NCBI GenBank assembly: GCA_013398955.1
Contig: VWPU01002912.1
Location: 1-64,000, forward strand
Length of the DNA: 64,000 nt
Direction: 5' to 3'
Origin: Callaeas wilsoni
Lineage: Eukaryota > Chordata > Aves > Passeriformes > Callaeidae
The translations under genes were made by a program, and so were the position numbers. The notes below the pieces were generated by a model. The model saw only the letters and a program-made list of their open reading frames with translations. It did no database searches and was not told where the DNA came from. Positions 23,867 to 38,800 of this stretch are shown here, piece after piece; positions within the stretch are counted from its first letter, which is position 1, and each line of letters opens with the position of its first letter.

Positions 23867-26800
23867 GTAACGCGAGCAGCTGCCGGGCGCTCCCCGTCGC
23901 TCCGTGTCGCGGTACATCTTTCTGTAGCGCCCTCGTGTTTCCAGACCAGTTTCCGAAGTAGTTTAGAACTTAACTGGTTTTCACGTAGTTATGGATCACA
24001 GTCAGGAGTACCTACTCTCAGTCGCAAAAAGCCTCAAGCGTCAGTTGTCACTTTTTTGGAGGCTGTGCTTTCCTGTGGTTTTATTTCCCTTTCCCTGACG
24101 GAGTCGTGATACCCGGTCCTGTTAAATGGCAAGTTGTTTGCCTTAAATTACGCCGCCTCAGCTAAGACGCCTCACGCGTTTCCTGTGATAATTCGCTGGC
24201 TGTGTTGTGCCCGAGATTCATTACTTCTGTGATGTTTCCGTGGTGTGCGAGTGTCTTAATGCCACCTCATTGAGACTTTTAACACCTCAGTAGTGACGAA
24301 GCAACTGTAGTAATGCAGGTTGCAGTATGCACAATATTGCCGTGCATCACCGTTTCTGTAAAATCACTGTCTTTACAGGTCTTGGTCTGTTCCATAGCTG
24401 AATTTGTGAAACCAAAATTTTCAAGAATCTTTTTAAGGAGTCAGTAGAGATGTGCTAATAATGTAGTTGTCTTATATGTCCAGTCAGAAATTGTATTAAA
24501 GTAATGTGAAGAGGACTGTGTACTTGAGGGAGTGTTCTTCACCAGTTTGGAGCTTCAGGTTCACCTGGCAGGTGGGTCGAATAGTATTTTGCTCATACAA
24601 AGCTCTTAATCGGGACACTTGCTTATGGTTAATGTTGTGGAACAGGACCAGCTGCCAAACTGGGTCTTTAGCTGCTTGATATCTATTGTTAGTTCTTCTG
24701 AAGTGAAATTATGCCTGTGGGGACAGGCTTACTTAAATTGTGAGACGCAGTGGAGAGAACAGAAGGTTGTGTGATTTAGAGTGTGGCGTGCTGGTATTGG
24801 TTAAGCAGGAACACTGAAAGAATCTAATCTGGTAACAGACTGAGTGGTTTCTGCCTGAATGGCAGGTTGATTTTTAGCTGGAATTTACCAAGACTGTACA
24901 GGTATTTGATAGGCTGCTGTGAGTAAAATACTGCATTCACGTGTGATTATTAGCAGGAGACTAATGTTGGAGGAGACTGTTTGGGTAGGAAGGAGGTGTC
25001 AGACAATTTGATTTTGAAAGGACTGGTTTGTGTTGAAGAGTGGAAGTGTGTACCACAGGGCTTTACAAGCAGAGTAGACACGACAGGGCATGTCACTAGC
25101 AAGCCCAGGTGTAGTAGGCAAAAATGGAGTGATGGTGGAAGATTACTTACTTTCTGTAGTTCTTGGTTACATTTGCTTGCAGAGTGATAAGGTCTAAAGA
25201 CAGGGTATTGCTTACTAAACCATGATGCAGAAGGCTTTCAACCTACTTTAGACCTATTTAGAAAAGAATATTTCTCCAGTGCCTCTGTAACTCCTGGATG
25301 TTTCACTTTGTGAGTCCTGACTGCCATTGGGTGCATACTGTCTTGGCTGTGAGAAGGCTGTGATACTGAATGCTTGCAGCACATTATTGTAATAAGTTCT
25401 TGCAAGAGAACCTGTGGTTTTCTTCACAGAAGTTCATTTAAAGTAACTGTTTTCTAAGTAACTCTGGCAGAGACAAATAAGCATGCTGCGTGGCAAGACT
25501 CGGACAATGTGTTGCTTTAGCTATCTTACTCTTAAGTATTTTCACGTGGCTTGTAAATGACTCCAAATTCATCTGAGCTTCTCAATACTTTGACTTTCTG
25601 ATAAATAACACTGCAGGAGGAAGTTAGGAGCAGGGTATATGTGTTTGTGATCTGAACATTTTTGGTGTCCAGCAAGCTTATTTTCACTAAGCAAGTGGAT
25701 AGGAGAAAGATTTAACTAACAGAACATCCAGTGGTGCCCTCTTGTTTTTCATGGAGAGCCAAAGCATGCCTGCTAAGCTGATAATTCAAGTCCTGGAAAA
25801 ACAAAATTATCAGTTTAATTAGGGTTGCTTGCAGTTAGCATTTTATTGTTGGGATTTCCTTCTTCTCCCTGCTGTGCCCTCCTCCCCCATTTCCTGATCA
25901 GGAAAAATCACTAGCGGTAACTAGTCTGTGAATGTCAGTTTGTTGATGCTTATATATGTACCTCAAAATACAGTTTCTGAAGTTGTTTTTGAGGTTGTTG
26001 TGTTAGACACATCATTATCTGTGACCTTTCCAAATTGTCAACCACTTATACTGAAAAAACCTTTACTCTAAAGGAGTGTAAAACCCCTAACTTTATATAA
26101 TGCATGTACTGAGGAGTCGATTCAACACAATGATGTCTGGGTAGAAGTCTATGGGTAGGATACATTCTGCTTCTGTTTTGCCCTTCCATGTTTTTTCCTG
26201 ATAGAGAAATGAGACCTGTAGAGGCTGGGGCAAAAATGCTGTTGTAAGAGCTAAATGTCACCACGTGGACCGAGTTCAATGCAGATGAAGAGTTACTGTG
26301 GCCAGAATTAAGTCCACACACGAGAAGGAGGTGGGCTTGAAGGCATGACGTTGCCTACTGCTTGATGCACAGCAGCATTTTTCTGTACCCACCTATATAA
26401 CCTCTTTAGGGAATTCTGGAATTGGATTTTGGCCCTGCAGCTGCCATCACTGACCTAGCGTGGCATACAGTCTTCTACCTTTGAATGGAGTGAATGTGCA
26501 CAAATCTTTTTCATACAAGTTTCAGTGAAATTCTATCTTTGTTATCTTATGGTAAGATTTGATAAAGAGGCATTGTTTATGTTGTGATGTGCAAAACTGG
26601 GTATTAGCACAAGTGAATGCTATGTCTTTTTTCTAACAGAAGTTGTCTGTCAGATACAATTAGTTCATCTTTACTGAAGTGAAAAAGAGAGAAGGTAGCA
26701 GCTATCCCTTCTGACTACTTTGAACACTCTCCATTTCAAAGCTTTTCCTTAGTTTTCCCAATTTCACATCACACATTCCATTCACATCTTGTTTTACTTC

Positions 26801-29800
26801 TTAGAGGTGGTATTGAAGTATTGAATATTGTTGTATTATTCCTGTGCTGGACAGCTTGAAAACTCTTCTTCCTAAGATTATTTCTCAGGTTTGCTGTTTG
26901 CAGCTTCTCATTTCTGGGTGTAAAATGAATGAAGAAGTTGAAAGCACTCATTAAAGTGGTGAAGTTGTCCTTTAACTTCTGTCTAGTCTTTGCTAAAATT
27001 GGTTGATGACTTTTATATACTGTGTTTTTGTTGCTTAGGAATGGTTTCTAACTGGACCAAGATTCCTCCACCGCTTTTCAAAAAAGTTGTCATTGTGCTG
27101 ATAGATGCTTTGAGAGATGACTTTGTGTTTGGATCCAAAGGTAAACAGTTCATGCCATATACTACTCAAGTTGTTGAAAAAGGGACTTCCTACAGTTTCA
27201 TTGCTGAAGCCAAGCCACCCACTGTGACTATGCCTCGAATTAAGGTAAGTGGGCTTTTTCTCTTTCGTTTTGTTGGAGAAGCTTTTGAAGTGTGAGTTGT
27301 TTCATATGCTTGGAGGTGGCATAAAGGACAGGTTTGTGGTGTTAGTGCAATCTATGGCTGAATGTCTCTTTGCTGTAGTAGTTAGTGTGATAGAGTCCTG
27401 ATGAGGTTAAGGACAGATAAGGCCCTAGTGCAGGCTTAAATAATTGACATAGCCTTTTTGTTTGTAATCATGGGAAGGCGGTAGTCTCTTAGTTGTCCAG
27501 TTTTCCAGTTGTCTTCTATCTAGGAACATTTTTATTGTATTTCTCCGTGTTCTTGTACCTTCTGAGAGAAAATCCAGTTTAGTGTAAAATTGTTTTCTCA
27601 TAGCATGTTTCTGAAGAGCTTAAAAAGGAAATTGTGCCAAGTTCCAGGTAACTAAAAGATGACTTGTGATGGTGTCATCAAAATACTTGATCATCCGGGC
27701 TTGTCAGTGGTAGATCTGAGTAACACCTCTGCATTGAAGAAGCTGAGGCAGTGATCATTGGTAGGTCAACTAGCAGGCGAGTGAGATAGTGAGGGGGAGA
27801 GAGTCTGGTAACTCTTTATGGGTGAATTCATTGCTTTTTCTAGAAGTTTCTTACTTACTGTCTTGAGGTACTGTCATAGTTAATGTTGAGTCAGTTTACT
27901 TAGGCCTAAACTGTCTTTTGGTGGTTTAATGACCAGTAAATTAAACAAATTTCAGGTGTCATAGAAAGTCTTTTTTCTGTCCATCAAGTTAGACAGTATT
28001 ATTTTTACCTTTTATAAAGCAGTTATCTGTGACATCAGCTAGTGCTGTGTTGTGGCAGATGAGGTTGTATGGCAAGACAGCTTGTGTTCTTTTACTTGGT
28101 TATGTTTCCTTACCAGAAATATAATTTGTCTGCCATCTGGCTTACTGCTTCCTCCCATTTACATTGCTACTGTCTTCTGAGCACTGGAAGTTTCTTGTTT
28201 AATGTGTCTCTTTTGCTGTTTCATTAGGCTTTGATGACAGGTAGCATACCTGGCTTCATTGATGTTGTTGTGAACCTCAATTCTCCAGCTCTGTTGGATG
28301 ACAATCTGATATGGCAGGCAAAAACAGCTGGGAAAAGAATAATATTTTATGGTGATGATACTTGGGTCAAATTGTTCCCAAAGCACTTTGTGGAATATGA
28401 TGGAACAACATCATTTTTTGTGTCAGACTTTACAGAGGTGAGAGGAATGAATTGCACCTGGCAATTAAGTAGAAGTTGGATTTGTATGTCTTTTTGGTAT
28501 GGGCACTGTGAAGCTAAGGATTTCAGTCTCTCATGCATATGCTGTAAGAAGTGTTGAGATGATACAGTAATCATCGATGTATCACTCTATAACTTTCCTA
28601 AATGTACCATTTTCTCACAAAACTTCTTGTGATTGGAAGTTAGACCAGTTGCTTTGTTTAAAAATTCCACTATCCACATTTTCAGTTTGTTATCAGATTT
28701 TTATTAGTTAGTACAATCTTTAAGAGGCCCATTAATATATTATCTTGGTCTCTTAGAGGTACACTTTAGTAGGATTACATCACTTTTGTAATTGCAATGG
28801 GAGTAGCACCTCTTTATGTTGTCAAAGAGGGAGCGTAGAAAGTAAGTGGAACAAATTCTGAAAATTCCTATTCTGGGCACATTAGAAGAGTAAATGCTTT
28901 GGCAAATTTACTTCATTTTTGAACCTTTATGATTTGTAAAATCTCAAGCCATTGACCTGCTGCTACTGACTGAAGTATTTTATTGTTTAAGGAAGTTAGT
29001 TTAGTTAGGTCTAATGTGAATTGGAAGACATGTTTAATTGGTTATACTGATAAGACTTGCAAAAGCTTCAACCTGGAGTGAAAAGTACAAATATTCTACC
29101 GGCTCTGTGGTTATGTGGCTTTCAAGCTCTTAATGCAGGTCCTTATGCTGTCTTAATATAGTCTATTAAACACAGAGCTTTTTATAGTTTTTTTGGTAGT
29201 TATATGCAAACGCAACAAAGTAATGTTACATGTGAAATATTGTAGGGATTTTTAATAACTGAAGAGAATATATGCAACTAAAAATATATTGTCAAACTAA
29301 GCAGGAAAACAGGTGAGTTAGGCCCCAAATAGCACTTTTCAAACAGTTTTTCTTTCTCCCTGTGTTGTCAGTTCTTTTACTCATAGCGAATATAATCTTC
29401 TTGTGTTTGCACACTAGCAAAAACAGAGTTGAAAGATAAGGATTTTTTGTGCCCCTGAGCTTCCCATTGCTAAACTGAGGCTTTTTATTGTACTTGTGAT
29501 ACATTAAGTATCATATGTGAAGTGATAATCTGGAGTATGAAGGATGAAAGTGACTGAAGAGTTCTTGAAAGAGTTTTTAGAAGTTTCCGTGGAAGTATGG
29601 CAACCCATTTGCCTTGTCTGTATGTAAACTGATGCTTTGTTACCAGAAAATACTAATTGGGGTGAAGAATCTATTTTGTAACACAAATATATTCGACTGC
29701 CTGACATTGAACTAATAAATTTCTTTTTCTTACTAACATTGCGAGTGACTGTAATCTCATCAGCTTCTATGGAATCTTCATGAGTAGTGTATTTAATTTT

Positions 29801-32800
29801 TTTATGGTTTTAACAAGAGGAATTGTTTTTACCTTATAATTGTTTTCATTTTCTTTGAGGTTGATGATAATGTTACCAGGCATTTGGATAGAGTGTTAAA
29901 GAGAGAAGACTGGGATCTCCTAATACTACATTACCTGGGCTTGGACCATATTGGTCATATGACTGGGCCAAACAGCCTATTAGTGGGACCAAAACTTAGT
30001 GAAATGGATAACATACTGAAGAAGATTCATATTTCCCTTCTTTCAAAGGTAATACAGCTTCCTCTTGGGTCAGTTAGTTGTGGACTGACATTAAAATGCT
30101 TGCTGGTTGTTGTTGGTAGCTTCTTTATTCCTAGACTGAAGTATGTATTCTGTTCTTTGCCCTCTTGGCCTTTCCCAGTGTAGTGTTTTTAAGGATTTGG
30201 TTGCTGACCTTAGTAACGTCTGTTAACACCCTCTTCTGGGCAGCTGTGGGAAATAACACCCCCTTGGTGTGTGGGAGGAGGAAAGTAATGCTTGCCAAAA
30301 TTCTCTTGTCACTTGTGAATTAAAATGGTTGTGTCACTTGTGAATTAAAATGGTTGTTGGTGTGCTTTCTAGTAATGAGATTCAGCAGAAGGAGTAATGG
30401 GCATGTGTAGGTAATGGCTCTGATGTCCAGAATTATGAAGGCATACCTAATTCTTAGATATCTGATAAATTCAAATGGAAATGGTGGTCTTAATCTGCAT
30501 TTTTTTTACTGGTAAATGTAGCAAATAGTAATCTGCTTTTAGATTTGTAAATACTGGTTGCCACTTATCTAAGAAGTCTGGATTCTGAAATACCAAGTTT
30601 CAGTTCCAAGTAGCCTGAAGCTTTTTTTGTTTGTTTTTGGTTACTGCAATTCAGAATAGCTGATCATGACATTTCAATAGTATTTTTAGTCAAGTGGATA
30701 CTATTACATGAAAAGAGAGGTGAAATCTCGTGTATGGAAGTTCCATGAATGTTACAGTGGTTTTGCTGCTGTTTTTTAGTATGTTTGCTTTTGCTGTTTA
30801 TGTTCAAAACTTTATCTCAGTTTAAGAATACAGACTTAATAAAAGCACTTTACTTTTTGGACAGAATAGGTATTGGTAATAACTAGAGATGACAAAAAGG
30901 TACTTTGTTGTTGAATGACTGTTAATTTGCTGCCACTTTGATTTGTTAGCTCTAAGTTCTGAGGACAGGCCTCACGTAAGTTTCTGTTTCTCTTTATTCA
31001 GAAACATACACATCATTTAACATCATTCTTCAACAGTCATTAACAATCAGTCCTCATTGACTGTCAGATTTCAACCCCAAATCAGTCAGATTTCAACCCC
31101 TAAAGCCCTTGGGAAACTAGAGACTATTAGAAACAGGATTAATTTTTAATATTTAATTGATACTATGTTAATATTTACAATATTAATAATTCAGCATGTA
31201 TATTAAAGCCTAGTGAAGCTGAAGAAATGAAGAGGGGGAGTATTTCTCTGTTAATGCTGCTGTTCCAGGACTCCCGATTTTCTTTTCATGGTGTGATAGC
31301 CTTTATTTAATCTTCCAGAGAATTTCTTGTGACTCTGCAAATTCGGGGTTTTTTAGAAAGCTTTTTTTGTGCTTTTTTTTTGCTAAGGTACTGGTTAGTG
31401 TGTTAGATATGTATGTGCCTTAACTTTTAAAAATTACTATTACTGAGTTTCACTTTATTGCAGCCATCTCTTGTTATCTGCCCCAGGGTGTTGTGAGCAA
31501 GTTTCAAAAATGAAGTTAATTTTGGGACATATTCATGTTTGAAAATAATGAAGATAGTGAAGAGATGTAAGTGAATTATGTTTGTTTGGTAACTTAGATT
31601 TTTTTCTGTGATTTGCAGGAGGAAGCTTCTCTGCCCAATTTGTTAGTTGTTTGTGGGGATCATGGGATGTCTGAAACAGGCAGTCATGGTGGTTCTTCAG
31701 AAGGAGAAGTGCACACACCACTGCTGTTTATCAGCTCTGCTTTTGAGAAGAGAAGTGGTAAGGATCAAAGACGAATGACCTTTTTTAGAACTGTGTTAGT
31801 GTTAGATGGAATAGAGTTAATTTTCTTCTTAGTAGCAGGTACAGGACTGTTTTTTGGATTCAGTATGAGAATAAACTAGTAACACACTTGTGTTTTAGTG
31901 TTTACTCTGAATCAAGGACTTTTCTGTTTCCCATGCTCTGCCATTGAGCAGGTGCAAAAGGAGCCATTAAGGAGTAGAGCTAGGACGGCTGACCTGAACT
32001 GGCCAAAGGGATATTCCATACCATGGAATGTCATGCCTAGTATATAAACTTGGGCTGCCAGTAACTGCTCCGGGATGGACTGGACATCGGTCAGCAGGTG
32101 GTGACAGATTTTATTGTGAATCACTTGTTTCTCTTGGGTTTTATTCTCCCTGTCTCCTTTTAATTACTATTGTTATGATAATATTTTATTTTGTTTCAGT
32201 TATTAAACTGTTCTAGTCTCAGCCCATGAGGTTTACCTTTTCTTTCTGATTCTCCCCACTAGGATGGAGGATGTGAGTGAGCTGCGGAGTACTTGGTGTA
32301 AGGCTCCAGTAGATTCCAGTGCATACCGTGCTCTAATAGGTTACTATAGGGAACACTACTACTGTATATAACTGTAACAAGAACAGCAATAATAATTATA
32401 TGTAGATTATAGTAGTTATTGTTGTAATGGAAAGGGGAGAGAGAGGAATAAAACCTAGGAGAAGGAGAGGAATAAAACCCAAGAGAAACGTGATACACAG
32501 TGCAATTGCTCACCCACCTGCTGATCGGTGCCCAGCCCATCTTCAAGCAACAATCCACAGCCCCCAGTCAACTCCCCCCAGTTTGTGTACTGGCTACGAT
32601 GCTCTGTGGTATGGACTATTCCTTCGACTGGTTCAGGTCAGCTGCCCCAACTGCATTCCCTCCCAGCTTCTCATGCATCTACTTACTGGCAGAGCACAGG
32701 AAGTGGAAGTGTTCTTGATTTACAGTAAGACCTCCTGACCAACAGCTAAAACATCGGTGTGTTATCAACATTAGTCTCATACTGAATCCAAACCACAGCC

Positions 32801-35800
32801 CCTGTACCAGATACTAGGAAGAAATTTACCTCTGTCCGAGTTGAAACCAAGACAAGAACACACTGGCAACTCTAATTTATATTATTCTATAATTCTTCTT
32901 GAAAAGTGCTTTGGTTTGTTCTACAGATATTTGGGAAAGCCCTTTCTGTGTGATCTAAAACTCTGGTTTTAGCCGAAGTTAGCATCTGTATCTTGGTGAA
33001 ACCATGAATCAAGCTTTGTAACCACTGAGAGACTTGTGTATTTTTCAGATGGTAATCTTTTACAGCGCTGTCGTATCTGAGTGTTGAGACCTAATGAGAT
33101 CTGTTGTCAGGATCCTGGGCTAATGGAAAATGAATAGGTTTGGATGCAGAATCCTATTTGAAGTGAGTTTAAATTTTGTCTTTCATGGCCAGAATATTTC
33201 CTTGGCCTCCATTCTTCCCTCTCAGAGAGATAGGATAAAGGAATGAATGACAATTTCTCACACAGAGTTAACCAGAAGGAGGAAGAAAGCTCTTGGGAGA
33301 CCAGACACTATTAGAAATAAGATTATTTTTAATATTAAGTTGATCTGACCCTTGTGAAAGGGTGAGAGATGATGGCACTGATAAGACAACTATTGATTAC
33401 TAAGTCTTAAGGATGGAATATGGACCATGAATGTGTTTACTGTATGCGCCAGATAATTTTATATCATTGATGTGAGTTTACATGTTTCTGAAGCTGATTT
33501 TCTATTTGCAGATAATAATAAAAAATAAAAGCCCCATAGTTAAGGGCAATAGGCAATAAAGAAATGGAGTGGTAGAGAATCTTTAGTCTACTTTGTAAGA
33601 GTTGTGCTTAAATAAACTCCTAGACTGAGTGAATCGGTGGAATGTAGTTTTACCAGGAGTGAATATTTTCCTGACTCCATTCTGCCTTTAATTCTGCCAC
33701 TTGCTCATTTCCATCTGATTTGTACTCTTCTAAAACCTGTGTACACAACCCTGATTTATTTATCTTGCTGGAAGTTCCTGCAGCACAGTGGAGGTAGATT
33801 TTTCTGTCTGTTGTTTATAAAGTTGTTATCCAGCTGCAATAGAAAGCATTACTTGAGGAGTCATTGACCTCTTCTCAGGTCTGAAAACAAAGCAAAGTCA
33901 AGAGTGGATCAAAGCTCTTGAATTTTGCTGGCATGTGTTGACAGCCAGGCCACAAGACTATAGATTCTGTAAATGCAGTCTCCTGCTCACTGGAATTAAT
34001 TTCTATGAGGTTTAAACTGAACGAGCAGTTTTTATGATACAGTGAAATATATGTATTTACCTGTGTTTTGGGATAGAGTTCATGATTTCTAATGCCTTTA
34101 TAAATATCCAGCAGTTTACTTTTCATTGGTACAGTAATCAGGATTCTAGTGACTGCTCCTTATGATCCTACTGTAAACAAAATGTACTGTGGTTAATTTG
34201 GTAGACCTCAAAATAGTAATCCTGTGGGCTTTTTGCATTTAGTATGCTGTCAGAGTATTACTTGCATAGCCTTCTGCAGAGATGTGTTACCCATGATTGG
34301 CTAAATGTGTTTGGTAGTTTGGCTTTTTTTACCCAGTTAAGAACTTGCCTTTAAAGATAAAATCTGAAACTGCTGACATACAGGCACTTATGCAAAGAGG
34401 CTTTACGGATTATAGATGGCGTTCTGTACAAGTATGGGATTAATCAGAGCTAGATGAGAAATGAGGGAAATTTTAATGGTCTTAAAGGGAGCCTTGAGAG
34501 GAATAAAGACTATATAGAATTCTTTCTATACTGTATTTAAGCCAAAACACTCAATGCCTGAAGTTACAAAGAGGATGAAATAAAAGTGTAATAGAAAAAC
34601 ACTGTCACCTACCTAGCTCAGCATGAAAAGAAACAGCTGGCAAAACAATCTTAAACAGAAGGTTACTTATGTTAGTAAAATCATTCATGTCTGTAGATTT
34701 CTGTGAGACTGAAGGCTAATCCTGATAACTGCAGTAAGTTAACGCAATCCTACACAGGACCCTTTAAAAATCAGTGGGTTTGCCTGCATGTAGCCATGGA
34801 TTTTGAGCTTCAGCATTCTTTACCTGATGTTTAATTCTGTTTGCCTAGCAACCTGATATTAATTAAACCTTGAGCTGTTGTCATTATATTGAGAAGCTTC
34901 TAGAATGCTGTCAACATTATTTTAGATTCTCATTCTTTGTTCATACATTAAATTAGCCTACTGTAGTGCTTTCTATTATTTCTAATGTAAAAGTTATGAA
35001 ACCCTCTTAGGATGTAGGCTGCAACTTGATATTAAGGTGATGTCCTGGACCATCTGTCGTCTTACTTGTACTTGTATAACATTTATGTTGTGTTTACAGA
35101 AGTTGTTAGCATTGAAGAGTGATGCTGGCTAAGAATTTAATAAATTTTGGATTTGCAGCAGCAGAGGATAGGAGCTGAAAAAGATCAGTCAGCTCTCTAC
35201 AGAGCACTTAAAATAGCTGATCTAACACCAATGAAACAATTTTGAAACTAATAAGTTGCCAGCTGTCTCTGGAGAAATGGAATGGGCCTGTTAAAATACT
35301 TCTTTTCGTCTCTCTTTTTCTTACCTTTTTTTTTTTTTTTTTGTTCATTCTAGCTCCTCTAGCCCAACCTGAACATGTGCAGCAAACAGATTTAGCTAGC
35401 ACACTGGCAATAGGTCTTGGTCTACCAATTTCAAGAAACAGTGTTGGGAACCTTATATTGCCAGTTGTTGGAGGCAAGACAATGAGAGAACAGCTACGTT
35501 TTTTGCACTTGAATGGCTTCCAGCTTAGCAGATTGCTGCAAGAGAATACACCTGCATATGAAAAAGGTAAATTAGCTAAAAAAAAAGCTACAGATATACT
35601 AAAAGGAGATTGTTTATAAAACAGTTTGGACTTTTAAATTCAATAGTATGGCATTGCACTGCAAATTAGCTATTCTTTTGAGAGCAGTATTCAGAACAAT
35701 TGTACCGAATCCAACCTTTACTGCAACCTACTTTGATACACTGCTTCTGAATACAGTTTTTTTAATGACTGTTAATATTCCTAGTTGGCAAAAGAGCAAA

Positions 35801-38800
35801 AATAATGATGGAATAAGATTAAAGTAAAACTGCCAGTGTAGTTAAATCTCAGTGGTTTCATAACTGCTCTTTGTGAGGTGTCCTACATAGGGCACTGACT
35901 CTGAGCTATTTGGAGAGTTAACACAATGGAGTGGATTTTCTAGTTTAAATAAAAAGATGCTTCAAGTAATGTTGAATTTAGGATAAATTATCTTTTTATT
36001 TCATTTTCATGTATGAATTTACTTGGAGTGAGAACCTAGAGAACTGCTTATTAGAAATGCATTTGTGTATGTGTGTGTATTTGGAGGAAAGAATAAAAAA
36101 CAAATAGAAAAAATAAACCAAACCTAGCAAAATGTGGTATTTCATTAGGAAGCATGATACAAACTACTGTATAAATAATGATGTTAATATGATAATTTTG
36201 TGAAAAAAATTGAGTCAGAGGGTAAAGGAGAATATTTTACCATTGACATTAGAAGATGTTGTCTTGTGAAGCTTGTCAATTCATTTATAATCTGTTGAAT
36301 TATTAGAATAACTAGACGAGAATGCAGAGTTGTTTTACAGCTAGGAATAATTAAAGTGGATAGCAACATAAATTTTAGCAGGATGATCATTGTAGGTCAA
36401 GAATCAATTATCTTTCAACATCACAGCTTCTAATCATAATTAAACCTTGTCCAGGAATCTCAACAGAAAAATTCTACTTGTTGCAGCAACATGCCTATAG
36501 CAGGACCCGTGTTCCATCTCTTCTGACAATTTTTTTCTGTACAGATTTCCTCACTTAACCCAGTTGTGTCAAGTGAGGAACTTGCCCTGTTGGGAGATTT
36601 CAGGGTATGACTGTGTTGCTGAAAATGCCATCACAAAAGTCCATCTGACACTGCTGCAAACACTGATGAAACAGACTGAAGCTTCTACCAGCTTCTGGTT
36701 TATATCTTCATTTTCATTTTATTTTTTGTCTGGGAACAGCTTAATTTAAATTTGTAGCTTTCATCTGAGAAATGAAAGTCAAAATTGCTGAGGATAAAAA
36801 TGTGAGATTTTTTTATGCTGCTGGCTTGTGACTGCAAACTTATTAGAGGTGCTACCTTACTGGAAAGAGTTTGGGAGGCAAAGCATCCACAATGACTTTC
36901 TCTCCTTTCAGTAGTGGAAAGTCTCAATAACATGGTGCAAGTCTAGGTCCAAGTCATGGTAGCTTTTTTTACAGAGTCTTAATGTCAATTTCCCCTGTTT
37001 CTGTAGACTTCTTAGAGGGGTCTTGTTTTTCTTAGTGTCCTAGCTGTGCAAGGTTATAGGTTAATGCTTTGGTCTGTGCATTTAAGACTGACAGGGAAAC
37101 AGAACATTCTGTTTGTTTAGTGTTGTTTGATTGATGTGGATACTTCAGGCTTAGAAGTACTAAAGACAATGTCACTAACTTGGTGACTAATATATATAAC
37201 TCAAGAGCATGCATGAATTTGTTTCGCATGAATTGATCCTGGGAACTATTTAAGTAAAGATAAATGTCATTCCACTATCTCACTACAGGCACATACACAT
37301 CAGTCAGGATTTGCCTAGAAAGAGATTACGTTGCACAGAAGTCATTATATTCAGTTATCTGATTCATGTTCAGGAAGGTTGCCCTCTTTTTAAAAAAGGT
37401 AGAAAGGAGGATCCTGGGAACTACTTAACCAGTCAGCCTCACCTCTGTGATTGGTAAGATCACAAAACAGATCTTCCTGGAAGACATATCAAAACATATG
37501 GAAGACGAAAAGTTTATTAGAGATGTCTGACACTACTTTGCCAAGGGCAAATTGTGCCTGACTAATTTAGTGTCCTTCTATGATGGAGTAAATGCATCAG
37601 TGGACAAAAGAAGATGTGTCACCTACTTCTGTAAGGCCTTTAGTAAGGCCTCCTTGAACATTCCTGCTGCTGTTGTTAGAGTGATATGGTTTGACAAATG
37701 GACTCTGTAATGAATAGGAAATTGGCTGCGTGTCTGTAAAGTCGGTGTCTTAATGTCTAATTGGAAACCAATAATGACTGGTGATCTAGTGAAAGATGTC
37801 TCCATTAACAGTGCTGGCGATGAATGAGAGATAATCTTAAAAGCCACCTTCCAGCCTGAACAATTCTACAATTCTAAGATTGTAAGTTGGTAATGTGAGG
37901 AGGGAAAATGGATCTTTATGTGAGAGAGTGGTGACAGTCATGTAGCAGTGCCTGGGAGTGGATGATGAAGTAGTTGAGAACTCTGGATCAGGATTAGTGC
38001 ACAGACCAACATAGGTAGTATTGTTATGGGTGTCTAGTGCAGACAGCTGGATTGTAAGGGATTTGTAGCTTTTCAGACAACTAGAGGAAATCCTGCATTC
38101 ACCATCCATGGTGCTCATGTGGTGCTCCACCATCCTGTTGCATTTCAGGCTAGATAACTGGACAGTGAGATGGACTGAAAAGTGGCTCAGCTGCTGGGTT
38201 TATGTGAATGTGATCAGCAGCATGAAGTCCCCCTGAAGGCAATTGTGACCAACCACAGGGCTTGACTCAAGCCAGAACTATTTAACACTTTCATCAGTGA
38301 TCTGGCCAATGGACAGAGTGGTGTCTCTTTAGAGGAAGGACACAACAGAAATCTGGGGGAAGAGCTCGATGCAGTAGGTGAGTCTGCTGCCACTCAGAGG
38401 CACCTTGACAGAGTGGAGAAATGGGCTAACAGGAACCTCTTAAGCTTTAACAAAGGGAAATATCAAATCCTACACCTGGGAAGAAGTAATCCCAATGTAC
38501 CAGTGCAGACTGGATTTTGGCTGACTGGAAACAGCTTGGTGAAGAGCCACCACGGGGTTACTGGGGACACCAAGCTGAACATCAGGCAGCAGAACACCCT
38601 TATGAAAGGAAGGGCAGTAGCATCCAAGGTGGCCTTAGAAGGACAGTCATCAACCAGTCAATCCTTCCTCTTGTATCAGCTGTGGTGAGCTGACATCAGG
38701 AGTCTTGGGTCTGGTTTTGGGCTTCTTAGTACCGTAATTTAGTGGATATAATGTAGTGAGTGCCGTGCCTGGTCATGAAGGCAATGAAGGGATTGGAATG

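Larger units (their letters stand above)
31758..35353 (+). other. PIGG intron 5, carrying an inverted LTR pair
   Basis: A 3596-base intron. Its first 1.1 kb is dominated by two opposed ERVL-type LTRs (separate entries). The rest, about 32870-35325, is AT-rich with no recognised exon. A poly-T run of about 17 bases precedes the exon 6 acceptor. Confidence 0.8.

Noticed and set aside
22957..24109. Several long plus- and minus-strand open frames (up to 247 codons) over the PIGG promoter
   Set aside because: They lie on a GC-rich, stop-poor, repetitive CpG island, overlap in several phases, and have Gly/Arg/Pro-rich composition. Only the frame starting at 23707 matches a known protein and joins downstream exons.
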